A stretch of DNA of 64,000 bases from Rhizobium sp. RM (GCF_013390595.1 NZ_JACAWV010000026.1:1-64000); one strand, 5' to 3'; shown: positions 53,337-62,800, counted from the first letter of the stretch. Program-made: numbers and translations. The notes: generated by a model from the sequence alone, not told the origin.

Positions 53337-53966
53337 TCAGGCGGCGATGGTCATACCATCGTTCCGGTCAAGGAAGGCGATCAGATCCTCGATCGTCACG
53401 ACGAGCAGACCGTGCTTGTCGGCAAAGATTTCCAGTTGAGGCAGGCGAGCCATCGTGCCGTCGTCGTTGGCAACTTCGCAGATCACGCCGGCTGGCTCGC
53501 GCCCCGCGAGGCGGGCAAGCTCGACAGCGGCCTCCGTGTGGCCCGGACGCGCACGAACACCCTGTGGATGTGCACGTAGCGGGAAAACATGGCCCGGGCG
53601 GGCGAAGTCATCGGGTCTCGCATCGCCCTGTGCAAGTGCCCGCACGGTTGCTGCACGGTCGGCAGCCGAAATGCCGGTGGTCGTGCCCGGGATGTAATCT
53701 ACCGAAACTGTGAAAGCAGTCTTCAGCGATTCCGTGTTGCGTGCCACCATCAGCGGAATGTCGAGCGTATCCAGCCGCTCCCCTTCCATCGCCGCGCAGA
53801 TCAGACCACGGGCATTGTTCATCATGAAGGCGATGTCTTTTGGCGTAGCAGCATCGGCTGCAATCACGACGTCGCCTTCGTTTTCCCGATCCTGATCATC
53901 CACGACCACAACCATTTCACCGCGGCGAATGGCTTCAATCGCATCTTCAATTTTCGAAACTGTCAT
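53337..53966 (-). CDS. ribB: 3,4-dihydroxy-2-butanone-4-phosphate synthase
   Basis: This enzyme makes the four-carbon precursor of riboflavin from ribulose 5-phosphate. The 209-residue protein has the acidic metal/substrate loop DDQDRENEGD (about 24-33), RARPGHTEAAVELARLAG (about 137-154) and CEVANDDGTM. It is a single-domain RibB without the GTP cyclohydrolase II fusion. The ATG at 53966 has GAAAGG seven bases upstream; one at 53972 is too close. An FMN riboswitch in the leader means that FMN represses it. Confidence 0.96.
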   Translation of the reverse strand: MTVSKIEDAIEAIRRGEMVVVVDDQDRENEGDVVIAADAATPKDIAFMMNNARGLICAAMEGERLDTLDIPLMVARNTESLKTAFTVSVDYIPGTTTGISAADRAATVRALAQGDARPDDFARPGHVFPLRAHPQGVRARPGHTEAAVELARLAGREPAGVICEVANDDGTMARLPQLEIFADKHGLLVVTIEDLIAFLDRNDGMTIAA

Positions 53967-54057
53967 TTCCATGCCTTTCAAGGGTTATGCCAGTTGGCAT
54001 CAAACTCACGACTGTCCGAAAACAGGCGCAAACATCCCTTGGGCGAACAAGCGCCAC

Positions 54058-54076
54058 ACACCCCGTGAAGGGGTGT
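54058..54076 (-). promoter_or_regulatory. Hairpin between FMN riboswitch and ribB
   Basis: ACACCCC (54058-54064) pairs with GGGGTGT (54070-54076). On the - strand it lies just after the riboswitch and about 90 bases before ribB. It lacks a T-run, so it may be part of a translation-level or Rho-dependent expression platform. Confidence 0.5.
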
Positions 54077-54082
54077 CTGTCA

Positions 54083-54225
54083 CGTTGCTCTCTTCCATCC
54101 GGACTATACCGTCGGCTCCGGCCTTTCACCGGATCTGCTGACCTCCCGGTTACCCGGGAGCGCTCGCGGGCTCCGGAAGTGCTTCCGATACCGCCGGTGG
54201 GGAATTACACCCCGCCCTGAGAACA
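54083..54225 (-). ncRNA. FMN riboswitch (RFN element)
   Basis: Read on the - strand the leader contains the conserved RFN blocks in order: TCTCAGGGCGGGGTG, CCCCACCGGCGGTA, AGCCCGCGAGCG, GGTCAGCAGATCCGGTG, CCGGAGCCGACGGTATAG and TCCGGATGGAAGAGAGC. These build the multi-arm junction that binds FMN. It lies upstream of ribB and controls it. Confidence 0.97.
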
Positions 54226-54397
54226 CTTCGAGTATAGGTTTGCGCCGCAGCAAAAGGCAAGCCTGTATGCAGGCAATGTTATTCCAAAATACGCGGGCGA
54301 GGCGCGCAAAAATTCCCTTTGAAAACGCGATCTGCCGGATGAGGCATCGGTCCACTGTTGCGGCTGCTAGTGCGTTCTGATGCACCAAACCTATAGA

Positions 54398-55339
54398 TCA
54401 ATTCAGCGCGACAGAATTGAACCGGGACCATGCATGATCGGGAATTGGATCATTCATAGAGGCGACGATACGGCGCAGTCTCTCTGAACTGGTTGTGCCG
54501 AGGATTGCCGATACGACTGACGCGTTCTGGAGGGGAAACTGCAGCGCGGCACTTTCGAGGCTGATTTTTTCCTCTTGTGCGATACCTTGCGCCAGCTTTG
54601 CATAGGGTGCGATCGGGTCCTGCTCATGATCAGGCAGGTTTTGTTCCAGCAAAGTCCCGCCGTTAAAGATGCCACCGATGATCAGCGGGGTCGAGGTTCT
54701 CTCGCATATGTCGAGCAGCCGTGTTCCGGCAGTGCGGTCAATCAGGGTGTATTTCCCGGAAAGCATGACGCAGTCGAGTTTCACGCGATGCATGATGTCA
54801 AGGCAAACGCCAACGTCGTTCACGCCGATGCCGAACCCGGTGATGTTGCCATTGGCTTTAAGTTCCTCAAGCGCCCTAATTCCGCCCTCAAGGAAACGTG
54901 GCAAATGCCGGCGATACTCTGCGATGCCGAGCGTCGAGACCTCGATATCGTCAGCAAGGAGCAGATCGATCGAGGACAGCCCCAGCCGTGCGAGGCTGAA
55001 TTCGAAGGACCGCATTACTCCGTCATATGAATAATCATAAGAGATTTCGAACGGCATCACGTCTGGCGGACAGCCCTGCACAGGTTTCAGGATTTTGCCG
55101 ATTTTTGTCGAAAGCACATAGGATTGGCGATCCTTCCTGCGCAGGAAGTCGCCCACGCATCGTTCGGATAACCCGAAGCCGTAGCCAGGAGCCGTATCGA
55201 AATAGCGGATATCCGAGCCCCAGGCAGCTTCAAGAGCAGAATTGTAGTCCGGCAAACGGAGAGGATCGCGGATACGGGCGGTACCATATCCGACGCGAGA
55301 AAGGCTGATCGGTAGGGCGCCGAGTTGACGATATTCCAT
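54398..55339 (-). CDS. Aldo/keto reductase family protein (fucose/pyridoxal dehydrogenase-like)
   Basis: This 313-residue TIM-barrel NAD(P)-dependent oxidoreductase has the catalytic Asp and Tyr in YFDTAPGYGFGLSE and Lys in STKIGK (about 78). Similarity is to the L-fucose/D-arabinose/pyridoxal dehydrogenase subgroup (FEISYDYSYDGVMRSFEFSL). The usual His in the LIHDPD strand is replaced: the protein reads LLLADDIE, with Ala at the His position. Activity may be altered or lost. It is a single gene divergent from the kinase at 55570. Confidence 0.88.
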   Translation of the reverse strand: MEYRQLGALPISLSRVGYGTARIRDPLRLPDYNSALEAAWGSDIRYFDTAPGYGFGLSERCVGDFLRRKDRQSYVLSTKIGKILKPVQGCPPDVMPFEISYDYSYDGVMRSFEFSLARLGLSSIDLLLADDIEVSTLGIAEYRRHLPRFLEGGIRALEELKANGNITGFGIGVNDVGVCLDIMHRVKLDCVMLSGKYTLIDRTAGTRLLDICERTSTPLIIGGIFNGGTLLEQNLPDHEQDPIAPYAKLAQGIAQEEKISLESAALQFPLQNASVVSAILGTTSSERLRRIVASMNDPIPDHAWSRFNSVALN

Positions 55340-55569
55340 GCACTAGAGATCCAGGGTCGTTATCGAAGCAATCAACTTAATGTTGTTTTCCAGAATCCTG
55401 AAGCCGAAGGCGAAATCAAGGGTGAATTCAATCCTGTTGACGACCACTCCGACGGTAGCACCTCATCTTTGGGGGTGACCGTCTTCTTGATTGATGGTTG
55501 TAAAAAATGGACAGAAGCGCACGAGAGTGCGAAAAAGTGGTCCCGCTTGCGCATGGAGGAAAACCAGGC

Positions 55570-57264
55570 ATGAAAAAGCTTATCAACGATCCGTCCACTG
55601 TTGTCCGTGACATGCTGGAGGGGGTGGTAGCGCTTAGTCCTTCTTCTACTCTGCTTGCTGATGAGAACGTCGTCATACGATCTGGCCTTCCCGAGGCAAA
55701 CGGGCGGAAAGTTGCCGTTCTTTCCGGGGGAGGAAGTGGCCACGAGCCCGCTCATGCGGGGTATGTCGGTGCCGGAATGCTGACCGCCGCCGTGGCCGGT
55801 GATGTCTTTACGTCACCCAGTACAGATGCCGTTCTCGCTGGAATCAAGGCGGTCGCCGGACCGGCAGGCGCCCTGATCATTGTCAAAAACTATACGGGCG
55901 ACAGACTGAACTTTGGTCTTGCAGTCGAACTTGCACGTGCGGATGGTATTCCTGTCGAGATCGTGGTCGTTGCCGATGATGTTGCGCTGAAAGACACGGT
56001 ACCCGCAGATCGCAGGCGCGGGATCGCCGGAACTGTTCTGGTTCACAAGATTGCGGGGGCTGCTGCGGAGCAGGGACTTGGTCTCGCCGACGTTGCCAGT
56101 ATCGCGCGTGCTGCGGCGGGCAACCTTTCCTCGATGGGGGTCTCACTTGGCTCCTGCACGCTGCCTGCAGTCGGAAAGCCAGGATTTTTTCTCGCAGACA
56201 CGGAAATCGAGATTGGTCTCGGCATTCATGGAGAGCAGGGTGTTCGCAGAATGCCGATCGGTACCGCAGACGAATTGACAGCTCTCGTCCTGGAAACGGT
56301 CAAGGCGGATGGTCGACTGAAGACAGGTGACCGCGTAGCACTTCTGGTCAACGGTCTGGGTGCAACTCCGCCAATGGAACTGGCAATCGTTGCCCGATCA
56401 GCCATCGCTTTTCTGGAAAGGGACGGCGTTGTGGTGGAAAGAGCATGGGCGGGAACATTCCTTTCCGCGCTTGATATGCCGGGCTTTTCTCTCTCCCTCG
56501 TGCAGGTGGACGACGCTACTCTTGCCCTCATCGATGAGCCGACGGACGCCAGCGCCTGGCCACGTGGCGGTAAGGTGAACCGCCAAAGGGTGATGCCTTC
56601 AGTGAAAATTGAAGAGCAGATCGTCGTCTCCTCTGATCGTACTGCCGCAGGTGAGCTGCTGTGGAAGACTTCCCGATCGGTCGCAGAGGCATTGATTGCG
56701 GCAGAGCCGAGTTTGACGGAACTCGACAGCGTTACCGGCGATGGAGACCTCGGCGCGAGCATGGTTCGCGGCGGACAGGCGGTACTAGATCTTGACGCTC
56801 AAAGCTTCGCGAATGTTTCTGGTGGATTGCAGGCCATGGGCAACGCCATGCGCAAAGCCATCGGAGGAAGCTCCGGGCCCTTCTATGCAACCGGCCTTTT
56901 GTGCGCGTCGCGCAACCTTGCCGGTTTTGATGAACCGACGGCCAGGCAGATGGCTGATGCCTTCGTGGCGGCAGTGCAGGCGATATCGGATCTCGGTGGT
57001 GCAAAGCCTGGTGACAGGACGATGATCGATGCACTCTACCCGGCGGCTAAGACCTTCAGCGACAGAGTTGCTGCCGGTGCCTCGGTTGCAGAAGCATGGA
57101 GTTCCGCAGTCGATGCCGGACTTCGGGGAGTGGAGGCTACGAAATCAATGAAGCCGAGACTTGGCCGTGCAAGCTACCTGGGGGATCGGGCCCTGGGGCA
57201 TCCGGACGCTGGCGCAGCCGCCGTTGGTGTCTGGCTTGAAGCGATCAGGGCGGATATGCCCTGA
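55570..57264 (+). CDS. Dihydroxyacetone kinase, ATP-dependent DhaK-DhaL fusion
   Basis: This 564-residue enzyme phosphorylates dihydroxyacetone (or a related triose/tetrose). The DhaK domain (1 to about 330) has SGGGSGHEPAHAGYVG (about 51-66) and the substrate-binding His220 in GIHGEQG, exactly the Citrobacter-kinase number. The DhaL ATP domain (about 355-564) has the Mg-binding GDGDLGASM (about 389-397) and GGSSGPFYATGL. The start is fixed by family length; GGAGG lies about 9 bases upstream. No PTS partner is needed or seen. Related kinases also serve erythritol or L-erythrulose breakdown. Confidence 0.93.
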   Translation: MKKLINDPSTVVRDMLEGVVALSPSSTLLADENVVIRSGLPEANGRKVAVLSGGGSGHEPAHAGYVGAGMLTAAVAGDVFTSPSTDAVLAGIKAVAGPAGALIIVKNYTGDRLNFGLAVELARADGIPVEIVVVADDVALKDTVPADRRRGIAGTVLVHKIAGAAAEQGLGLADVASIARAAAGNLSSMGVSLGSCTLPAVGKPGFFLADTEIEIGLGIHGEQGVRRMPIGTADELTALVLETVKADGRLKTGDRVALLVNGLGATPPMELAIVARSAIAFLERDGVVVERAWAGTFLSALDMPGFSLSLVQVDDATLALIDEPTDASAWPRGGKVNRQRVMPSVKIEEQIVVSSDRTAAGELLWKTSRSVAEALIAAEPSLTELDSVTGDGDLGASMVRGGQAVLDLDAQSFANVSGGLQAMGNAMRKAIGGSSGPFYATGLLCASRNLAGFDEPTARQMADAFVAAVQAISDLGGAKPGDRTMIDALYPAAKTFSDRVAAGASVAEAWSSAVDAGLRGVEATKSMKPRLGRASYLGDRALGHPDAGAAAVGVWLEAIRADMP

Positions 57265-57420
57265 CATCAGGGACAGTTCCGTGCGCTCGATGGAGAGGTC
57301 GACGGTAGCGCTGACTTGTCGTTGATCGGGAACAAACCTCGTCGAGCTCACGTTCAGGCTTCACGGTTGCCGCCGAGCCCCTGATCGAGATGTATCCCGC
57401 CGTTTTTCTGGAGAAGGTTT

Positions 57421-57633
57421 ATGCCAAAAGACCTCAGCAAGGGTGACAAGGTTGCCTGGAACACCAGTCAGGGTGAAACGACGGGCAAGGTCATCCGCAA
57501 GCAGACCTCTCCAACGAAAATCAAGGGACATGAGGTCAAGGCGACGAAGGATGAGCCGCAATACATTGTCGAAAGTGAAAAGTCGGGCAAACGCGCGGCC
57601 CATAAACCGGACCAGCTCAGAAAAACGCGATGA
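57421..57633 (+). CDS. DUF2945 (HVA1, Tudor-like) small protein
   Basis: This 70-residue basic protein matches the hypervirulence-associated Tudor family: LSKGDKVAWNTSQGETTGKV at the N-terminus and a Lys-rich C-terminus ending AAHKPDQLRKTR. GGAGAAGG lies before the ATG. Function is unknown; such genes are common as single units in rhizobia. Confidence 0.88.
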   Translation: MPKDLSKGDKVAWNTSQGETTGKVIRKQTSPTKIKGHEVKATKDEPQYIVESEKSGKRAAHKPDQLRKTR

Positions 57634-57768
57634 TAGTGCCCGCTTTTGTAACGAGCCGGCCATTTGCCACAGTCTGTTACAATATTCGCCAGTCTCAACA
57701 CATTGCAGCGACATAGCGCCAATATCACGCCTGCCGAACGTTATGCTTTAACACCGGAGGCGAATGCC

Positions 57769-57948
57769 ATGCTCCATATGAGACGTATCCTCAACAGGTT
57801 TTGCTCAGAGAATGGGCTAAGGATCGAAGGCCAGGAAGCGATTCTGGCCGCTCGGTTTCTGATTGATCAGGATATTAAGGGAGTGGTGGATCACGTCACG
57901 CTTGAACGCGAACTTGACCAATGGTGGCACGATAAACGCAGGCATTGA
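57769..57948 (+). CDS. Small hypothetical protein
   Basis: With GGAGG eight bases upstream of the ATG at 57769 this gives 59 residues, helical and charged (RRILNRFCSENGLRIEGQE, then LERELDQWWHDKRRH). No known domain is recognised. The strong ribosome site is the main support. Confidence 0.55.
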   Translation: MLHMRRILNRFCSENGLRIEGQEAILAARFLIDQDIKGVVDHVTLERELDQWWHDKRRH

Positions 57949-58134
57949 GAACTTACGCTTTATGGCGGGCCACAAGATGGACTCCGGCAGGCCACTTTGG
58001 CCCAAGTTGAAACATATATAATCTGATGGGTCGATATTCGTTTACCGTAAACTGGAACGGCTGATTTCCTGCCGCCCAATTGTCATCTTTACGATTAGGT
58101 GTGCGCCGATAACAAGAAACGACGAGGTGACATG

Positions 58135-58323
58135 ATGTCAATCAACTCGGGTCATGCCAGGCAATTCAAACGACCCAGACGAAATATTTCCAGTCCACTG
58201 GACCGAGCGATACTGCAACTCGATGATATGATCGACTCTCAAAGAAGGGACGCGTTCCCGGCTCCGTTTAATCTTTACAGAGCGAAACGGATTCTCGAGC
58301 GCTTCCGGTGCAATTACCGTTGA
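58135..58323 (+). CDS. Small basic hypothetical protein
   Basis: With GAGG seven bases upstream of the ATG at 58135 (another ATG is at 58132) this gives 62 residues, with a basic start (RQFKRPRRN) and an Arg-rich end (YRAKRILERFRCNYR). No domain is recognised; a nucleic-acid contact is conceivable from charge alone. Confidence 0.5.
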   Translation: MSINSGHARQFKRPRRNISSPLDRAILQLDDMIDSQRRDAFPAPFNLYRAKRILERFRCNYR

Positions 58324-58366
58324 ACAAAAAAAGCGGCCGCGCGAGCACTGCGCAGCAACTATGATC

Positions 58367-58399
58367 CGTCTCACCGTCTTTGTATAAGACGGTGAGACG
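58367..58399. terminator. 14-bp hairpin between convergent genes
   Basis: CGTCTCACCGTCTT (58367-58380) pairs perfectly with AAGACGGTGAGACG (58386-58399) around TGTAT. It lies between the small basic gene (+) and zinT (-), both ending here. The T-run is missing on both sides, but position and strength suggest shared termination. Confidence 0.55.
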
Positions 58400-58419
58400 A
58401 GCAAAGACTAGACGTTGCT

Positions 58420-59082
58420 TTAGTGAGCCAGCATCTCTCTTACGACCTGCTTGCCGTTCAACGCCCATGGGTAATAGGTGGGCCAGTTCGTGACTTCCTG
58501 AAGCAGCGCTTTGCGATCCTTGCCCCAGTAGAGGTGGAAATGGCCGGATTTTTCCGGAGTAATTCCGTGATCGCTGAATTGAACATATTCCGGTGCCGAC
58601 GCATCGCCGTCTGCTTTTTTAAATATATACCGGACGCCTCGGTTACCTTTCGCGTAGGTCAGGATTTCAAACCCGTCGTTTAGATAGGTGCCGCGATAGG
58701 TCTTGTCTCCCTGGGTGAACGCCATGCTGTTGTCGGTAATTACAATCTTGGTCACATCAGTCTTGTAGCCGAGTTCATAATATTTCCGGTAATCTTCAAA
58801 CGATTTCTCTCCCTGCTCAGCCTTGTGCTTGAATACGGGATCGAGGGTGCCGTCGAGGAGGTAGGGATAAACCGAATGCCATTTGCCAGCCCAGTCGGAC
58901 AGTTCCCGTGTCTTGACTTGCTCAGTTTCGAAGTAACCCTGGTAGATTTTCGATTTGGCTTCATCTGAATGGACATGACTGTGCTTCGGCGCCGCTGAAG
59001 CTTTCCCCGGCGCATAAGCACAAAACGGTACGGCAAGAGAGCACAGCATCAGCAGTGTCGATATCTGAAAGCGTGTTTTCAT
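58420..59082 (-). CDS. zinT: Zinc/cadmium-binding periplasmic protein ZinT
   Basis: This 220-residue periplasmic lipocalin-like protein (YodA) captures zinc, often to help ZnuABC when zinc is short. A signal peptide (about 1-30, SLAVPFCAYA) is followed by a His-rich stretch HSHVHSDE (about 34-41). The metal ligands lie in SDHGITPEKSGHFHLYWG, with three His as in the family. KWHSVYPYLLDGTLDPVF is characteristic. A perfect Zur box lies 31 bases upstream of the start. Confidence 0.95.
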   Translation of the reverse strand: MKTRFQISTLLMLCSLAVPFCAYAPGKASAAPKHSHVHSDEAKSKIYQGYFETEQVKTRELSDWAGKWHSVYPYLLDGTLDPVFKHKAEQGEKSFEDYRKYYELGYKTDVTKIVITDNSMAFTQGDKTYRGTYLNDGFEILTYAKGNRGVRYIFKKADGDASAPEYVQFSDHGITPEKSGHFHLYWGKDRKALLQEVTNWPTYYPWALNGKQVVREMLAH

Positions 59083-59112
59083 AGCATTTCCTAAACGCGA
59101 AAGTAATTTTAT

Positions 59113-59127
59113 GTTATATCATAACAA
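59113..59127. promoter_or_regulatory. Zur box upstream of zinT
   Basis: TGTTATATCATAACA is a perfect 6-bp-arm dyad with a 3-base spacer matching the proteobacterial Zur consensus (TGTTATAnTATAACA-like). It overlaps the expected promoter of zinT, so zinc should repress the gene. Confidence 0.8.
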
Positions 59128-59404
59128 GCGCAGTAATAGCCTTTGAATTTTTGACGCGCAAGAGCCCAACATGGCGTTTATTCGCCGGAGGCTTATGCAA
59201 CTCGAGTATCCGAGCGCGGTAGTTGTCTATGCAGAGTCGGAAAGACGTGAGTTGGCTTTGGCAGATGACCTAAACATCATTACATTTTGAGAGTTCTAGA
59301 CACAGTGCCTACGTGCGGAAGGGAGGAGCACAATCCCCACCTCTGGAGACCATGCTCCCTCCGCAAGCCGCGTAAACGATATGACTATCTGCCAAATATC
59401 TTCG

Positions 59405-59746
59405 TCAGATTTCTGGGCAGCCACGTTCATTGGCGAAAGTAATGCGATCAGGCCCACGGCGGGTAAAGCCTTCGACGACGACGCGTCCAGGTGTGACGCG
59501 AACGACTTCTGGATCGCGCAGGCCTGCGTCGCGCGCTGCGGCGCGGGCTTCGCGCTCACTGCAGCCACGCATGGGCGGGCCACGGCGATCAATGTCCCTA
59601 TCGCGGTCGCGGATGATCGGGCGTACGCCGTCTGGGCCGATCCTCAACTCCATGTCCTGCGCAGACGCTGGCATAGCGATGGAAGCCATGGCAACGAGCA
59701 GCGCCAAACCCGCAGTTCTGCCGGTGAATGTCTTAGAGTTAATCAT
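59405..59746 (-). CDS. Small secreted protein, unknown function
   Basis: This 113-residue protein has a signal peptide (about 1-29, ending PASAQ) and an Arg/Asp-rich mature part (IRDRDRDIDRRGPP), then a compact region with GCSEREARAAARDAGLRDPE and two Cys (GCS, RGCPEI) that may form a disulfide. AGGGAGG lies before the ATG. Similar small exported proteins are common in rhizobia; function unknown. Confidence 0.82.
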   Translation of the reverse strand: MINSKTFTGRTAGLALLVAMASIAMPASAQDMELRIGPDGVRPIIRDRDRDIDRRGPPMRGCSEREARAAARDAGLRDPEVVRVTPGRVVVEGFTRRGPDRITFANERGCPEI

Positions 59747-60222
59747 TGTTCCTCCCTCAGCCGAAATCGGCAGAAGCTGTTTATCTCAAGAGGAAAAACG
59801 CGATCGCCAGACGTTGGTTCCTTTTTAACGCCGGATGCATGGGGCATATGCGACGTCCACATTTCCACCGGGTGATGGAACGATCCTAGGAATGATCATG
59901 TGGAGCAGCATGAGAACGCTTGTTGACGCGACAGGTTACGGATCTGAACAGTCTCAAAGGTAAAGCTGAAAGGGTGTGTTTGCCATCCACCGCGATCTGA
60001 TGTTTCAACCGGGATAAGCCGGCCAGACAAGGGCTGGGCGTTACTCAAATGATTGCGCTAGCGGGCAATTCCACTCTGCTAAGCAGCAGATTTCCGACCT
60101 CTTCCGTGACATTGCCGTAGCCGGTAACGTCGCGGTTTCCGCATGAACTCACAATTTATTGTGGTTGCACTTTGCAGCAATATGTCCTTGTGTGCGTGCT
60201 CGCAATATTATGGGAACACAAA
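59747..60222. other. 476-base gap before the peptide transporter
   Basis: No gene is supported. A CACAA-N4-TTGTG dyad lies at 60150-60163, 59 bases before the transporter start, and might be an operator. Nothing else was recognised. Confidence 0.4.
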
Positions 60223-61821
60223 ATGATGTCGATAAAAACAACAACGTGCGCCGCTCTGCTGGTAAGCTCGCTTCTAATTGGCGCCAGTTCTGCACTTGCA
60301 GAAACAGTCCTGCATCGCGGTAATTCGGGAGAGCCGCAGACACTCGACCAGGCACAGACCTCGATCAACATCGAAGCCTTCATCCTGAAGGACCTTTATG
60401 AAGGCCTCACCATCTACGATGCTGCCGGAAAAATCATTCCCGGTACGGCGGAAAGCTGGACGTTGTCTGAGGATGGCACCGTCTACACGTTCAAGCTGCG
60501 TGCGGATGCGAAGTGGTCGGATGGCACACCTGTTACGGCTGGGGATTTTGTTTTCTCCTACCAGCGCGTTGAAGATCCGAAGACCGCAGCGAAATACGCT
60601 AACATCCTTTATCCGATAAAGAATGCCGAAAAGATCAACAAGGGTGACGTGCCGGTTGATCAGCTCGGCGTGAAGGCCGTGGATGACAAGACGCTTGAGA
60701 TCACGCTCGAGCGCGCGACACCGTTCTTCCTTGAGCTGCTTGCCCATCAGACGGCTCTGCCAATCTCGAAGGCCAGCTACGAAAAGAACGGCGCCGATTT
60801 CGTAAAACCCGGTGTCATGGTCTCGAACGGTGCCTTTCAGCTTCAGGCGCACGTTCCCAATGACAGCTTGACGGTGGTCAAGAACGCCAGTTTCTGGGAC
60901 GCAGCCAATACCAAGATCGATAAGGTTATCTTCTACCCGATCGACGACCAGGCGGCATCCGTACGCCGTTTTGAAGCAAAGGAAATGGATCTCGCCTATA
61001 ATTTCTCGGCAGACCAGATCGATCGACTGAAAAAGGCCTATGGCGAGCAGGTTCACGTTTCGCCGACGCTTGCGACCTATTATTACACCTTCGACACGCG
61101 CGAAGCGCCCTATAGCGATGTCCGTGTCCGTCAGGCTCTCTCAATGGCAGTCGACCGCGATTTTCTCGCCAAGGAAATCTATAGCGGCTCGCAGGTTCCG
61201 GCATATTCGATGGTCCCTCCGGGCATGGATTCCTACGGCGAACCGGCCAAGGCTGATTTCGCCACGCTGTCACAGCTGGATCGTGAAGATGAAGCTCTCA
61301 AGCTTATGAAGGAAGCTGGCTATGGTGACGGCGGCAAGCCGCTTTCCATCGAAATCCGCTATAACACCAACCCGAACCACGAACGCGTTGCAACGGCGAT
61401 TGCCGATATGTGGAAGAACACATTCGGGGCAAATGTGTCGCTGGTGAACCTCGACGTCGCCTCGCATTATGGCTACTTGCAGGAAGGCGGCAAATACAAC
61501 GTGGCGCGCGCCGGGTGGGTTGCCGACTATGCGGATGCCGAAAACTTCCTTGCGCTTTCGGTCTCCTCCAACAAGACCTTCAATTATTCCAAGTTCAACA
61601 ACGCGGAATTTGATGCGCTGATGCAAAAGTCTTACGACGAGAAAGATCCTGCCGCACGCTCCAAGCTGCTTCATGAGGCAGAGACCATCCTGATGAAGGA
61701 ACAGCCCGTTGCTCCGCTTCTGACGCAGGCCGATCTCTGGCTGGTGTCGAACCGCGTCAAGGGTTGGGTAGACAACGCTGCAAACGAACACCTCAGCCGC
61801 TTCCTGAGCGTTTCAGAATAA
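60223..61821 (+). CDS. Peptide/oligopeptide ABC transporter substrate-binding protein (OppA family)
   Basis: This 532-residue periplasmic binding protein of family 5 has a Sec signal peptide ending SSALAE (about 22-27), then the family signature segments LHRGNSGEPQTLDQAQTSIN, DGTPVTAGDFVFSYQRVEDP (about 100-119) and VRVRQALSMAVDRDFLAKEI (about 300). Length and text match OppA/MppA rather than DppA. GGGAA lies before the ATG. It begins an operon with two permeases and an ATPase. Confidence 0.93.
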   Translation: MMSIKTTTCAALLVSSLLIGASSALAETVLHRGNSGEPQTLDQAQTSINIEAFILKDLYEGLTIYDAAGKIIPGTAESWTLSEDGTVYTFKLRADAKWSDGTPVTAGDFVFSYQRVEDPKTAAKYANILYPIKNAEKINKGDVPVDQLGVKAVDDKTLEITLERATPFFLELLAHQTALPISKASYEKNGADFVKPGVMVSNGAFQLQAHVPNDSLTVVKNASFWDAANTKIDKVIFYPIDDQAASVRRFEAKEMDLAYNFSADQIDRLKKAYGEQVHVSPTLATYYYTFDTREAPYSDVRVRQALSMAVDRDFLAKEIYSGSQVPAYSMVPPGMDSYGEPAKADFATLSQLDREDEALKLMKEAGYGDGGKPLSIEIRYNTNPNHERVATAIADMWKNTFGANVSLVNLDVASHYGYLQEGGKYNVARAGWVADYADAENFLALSVSSNKTFNYSKFNNAEFDALMQKSYDEKDPAARSKLLHEAETILMKEQPVAPLLTQADLWLVSNRVKGWVDNAANEHLSRFLSVSE

Positions 61822-61876
61822 GCAGCACTGGCACGGTGGCTTAACACCACCGTGCCATGCCGGAGCCTGAAAAATC

Positions 61877-62800
61877 ATGATTTCATTTGTTCTGCGCCGT
61901 TTGGCGAGCGCTGTGCCGACGCTCTTTATCGTCGTCACAATTTCGTTTTTCCTGATGCGGTTTGCACCGGGTGGTCCGTTCAATCTTGAACGCCCATTGC
62001 CGCCGCAGACGATGGAAAACCTGATGAGAACCTATCACCTGGATGAGCCATTGTGGCGCCAGTATCTCATCTATCTCGGCAATGCGGTCAGCGGTGACTT
62101 TGGTCCGAGTTATATCTACAAGGACAATACCGTCGCGCAGTTGATCGGCAAGGGGCTGCCCTATTCGCTTGAACTCGGTTGCTATGCGCTTTTGCTTGCG
62201 CTGGTGGGTGGCGTTCTGGCCGGCACGCTCGCGGCCCTCAGGCAAAACAGCGCGTTCGATTTTTCGATCATGTCCATTTCGACAGTTGGCGTCACCGTGC
62301 CGAACTTCGTTGTCGCACCTGTCCTCACGCTTGTGTTTGCCGTTTTGCTTGGGCTTCTGCCAGCAGGCAGCTGGGGCGATGGGTCGCTACGCTATCTGAT
62401 CCTGCCGATGATCGCACTTGCACTGCCGCAGCTTGCGGTTATCGCGCGTCTTACACGCGGCGCCATGATCGAGGCTCTGCGCATGGACCATATCCGCACG
62501 GCCAAGGCTTATGGCCTTTCGGCGCGAAATGTCGTCGTGTTCCACGCGATGCGCGCGGCGATGCTGCCGGTGGTTTCCTATCTCGCTCCCTGTGCCGCCG
62601 CTCTCCTTACGGGCTCGGCGGTCATCGAGACGATCTTCACGATCCCAGGTGTGGGCCGCTATTTCGTCCTCGGCGCCATTAATCGTGACTATACACTCGT
62701 CATGGGAACTGTCGTTCTCGTCGCCATTTTCGTCATCGTGTTCAATCTCGTGGTCGATATTCTCTACGGCCTGCTCGATCCGAGGGTCAGACATGACTGA
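61877..62800 (+). CDS. Peptide ABC transporter permease, OppB type
   Basis: This 307-residue inner-membrane permease starts ISFVLRRLASAVPTLFIVVT, as OppB/DppB do, and has about six spans. The coupling loop RTAKAYGLSARNVVVFHAMR (about 203-222) contacts the ATPases. It follows the binding-protein gene by 55 bases and overlaps the OppC start by eight bases. Confidence 0.94.
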   Translation: MISFVLRRLASAVPTLFIVVTISFFLMRFAPGGPFNLERPLPPQTMENLMRTYHLDEPLWRQYLIYLGNAVSGDFGPSYIYKDNTVAQLIGKGLPYSLELGCYALLLALVGGVLAGTLAALRQNSAFDFSIMSISTVGVTVPNFVVAPVLTLVFAVLLGLLPAGSWGDGSLRYLILPMIALALPQLAVIARLTRGAMIEALRMDHIRTAKAYGLSARNVVVFHAMRAAMLPVVSYLAPCAAALLTGSAVIETIFTIPGVGRYFVLGAINRDYTLVMGTVVLVAIFVIVFNLVVDILYGLLDPRVRHD

